Part shown: positions 13,970-14,570 of the stretch, one piece after another
Numbering within the stretch: position 1 is the first letter of the stretch
How the letters are laid out: the number at the start of each line of letters is the position of its first letter
Assembly (NCBI GenBank): GCA_964630015.1
Contig: CAZVTJ010000020.1
Span: 1 to 14,570, forward strand
DNA from: CAZERT01 sp964630015
Lineage (GTDB): Bacteria; Patescibacteriota; Microgenomatia; UBA10105; UBA927
Direction of reading: 5' to 3'
Length of the DNA: 14,570 bases
The notes under the pieces: model-generated
What the model was told of the DNA's origin: nothing
Databases searched by the model: none
What the model saw: only the letters and a program-made list of their open reading frames with translations
Translations under genes and position numbers: made by a program

Positions 13970-14570
13970 TTATGGCGTTGTAGTGGCTAGCTGAACTGCG
14001 TACCATAAGAGTTCTTCGGGAATATGAAGTCCATATTTTTCTGCGTCTATTCGTGCAAGTGGATTTATTTCATATATGACAAATTTTTTTCCACCTGAGG
14101 CATCAATCCTGCAAAAACCACTTGCGCCTACAATTTTTGCTGCTGCCAAAAATGCTCGTTTTTGCAGAGCACTAGGAGCGTATTGGTATCCGTGTGACTC
14201 TCGTGCTAATCCGGCGCAATTGACTATTCCATTGGCTTCAGTAATGTAACATCCGGCCAGCTTTCCTCCGACTACATATGCACGAATTACTTTTCTTCTT
14301 TCTTGCTGTTTGCTTCCATCTGCGTCATTCTGTATAACTCTCGGACGTGTGTCCATTCTACTTGCCCATAATGCCGGGGCAATAAAATCGGTCAAGGCAG
14401 GAAGTGGTTGCGTGCCCACTCCACCTGCCGTAAAGCCTGATAACTTTTGAATAACAAAACTGTTTTTATTTTCCTGTATGCCCAACGAGTCTAATATAAG
14501 TTTCACATTGCCTCTTGCAGAACTTATTACTGACATTGCTGTCGGTATTTCTGGATGATTTGCAAGTGTG
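13970..14570 (-). CDS. ATP-grasp ligase, C-terminal part (5' end outside window)
   Basis: The open frame runs to the right edge. The ATG at 14536 is probably internal, because the sequence upstream of it (ANHPEIPTA) continues the fold naturally. 199 residues are visible. The segment RKVIRAYVVGGKLAG followed by CYITEANG and AGLARESHGYQY corresponds to the RimK/MvdD-like ATP-grasp core. FCRIDAS and VIYEINPLARID supply the Asp and the Glu-x-Asn that bind Mg in this family. Such enzymes join a carboxylate to an amine or thiol via an acyl-phosphate. Whether it modifies a peptide, a protein or a small molecule is not visible. It is the first gene in view of the operon with the P-loop kinase and Nudix hydrolase. 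Confidence 0.75.
   Translation of the reverse strand, partial: TLANHPEIPTAMSVISSARGNVKLILDSLGIQENKNSFVIQKLSGFTAGGVGTQPLPALTDFIAPALWASRMDTRPRVIQNDADGSKQQERRKVIRAYVVGGKLAGCYITEANGIVNCAGLARESHGYQYAPSALQKRAFLAAAKIVGASGFCRIDASGGKKFVIYEINPLARIDAEKYGLHIPEELLWYAVQLATTTP

Noticed and set aside
1..14570. CRISPR array, insertion sequence or rRNA
   Set aside because: No regularly spaced short direct repeats, no transposase or integrase signature and no rRNA sequence were seen on either strand.

Overview
The window reads as a chromosomal segment of a fermentative bacterium with a small, compact genome. I infer the Candidate Phyla Radiation (Patescibacteria), because of the single-domain half-size transporter, the divergent phosphoketolase paired with acetate kinase, the very tight gene packing and the giant Cys-paired surface protein. 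No rRNA or phylogenetic marker is present, so this placement is only a guess.

Layout. 1-4831 (-) is one uninterrupted reading frame for a secreted protein of at least 1610 residues, cut by the left edge. It is built mainly from prealbumin/SdrD-B-like beta modules repeating about every 100 residues. Its promoter and a small dyad lie in 4832-5058. 5059-9210 (-) is a tight run of three genes in transcription order: a protein of three zinc ribbons, acetate kinase (ackA), then a divergent phosphoketolase. The last two form the usual acetyl-phosphate-to-ATP module. 9276-9668 (+) is a two-helix membrane protein that abuts, end to end with no gap, a half-size EamA-type transporter (9669-10100, -). 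That transporter follows an AlkD-type DNA glycosylase (10110-10871, -). A GT-B glycosyltransferase-like gene (10950-12311, +) diverges from the glycosylase across a shared promoter region.

Downstream of the glycosyltransferase gene is a consensus -10 box. It is followed by a compact, tRNA-resembling structured element (about 12341-12445), a tRNA-Gln(CUG) gene (12474-12544) and a strong terminator (12545-12584). The element shares 19 nt with the 5' end of the tRNA and 9 nt with its 3' acceptor side, but has a different interior. This is the most unusual signal in the window. Beyond the terminator the sequence becomes visibly more AT-rich. It holds a probable gene remnant and a three-gene minus-strand operon: ATP-grasp (cut by the right edge), NadR/AAA_28-like P-loop kinase, and Nudix hydrolase. 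The switch at a tRNA gene suggests an accessory island.

How the genes fit together. Phosphoketolase would cleave a sugar phosphate to acetyl-phosphate, and acetate kinase would recover ATP from it. The surface protein, the glycosyltransferase-like protein and the small membrane proteins belong to the cell envelope. The right-hand operon looks like small-molecule or nucleotide activation and clean-up with no obvious known pathway.
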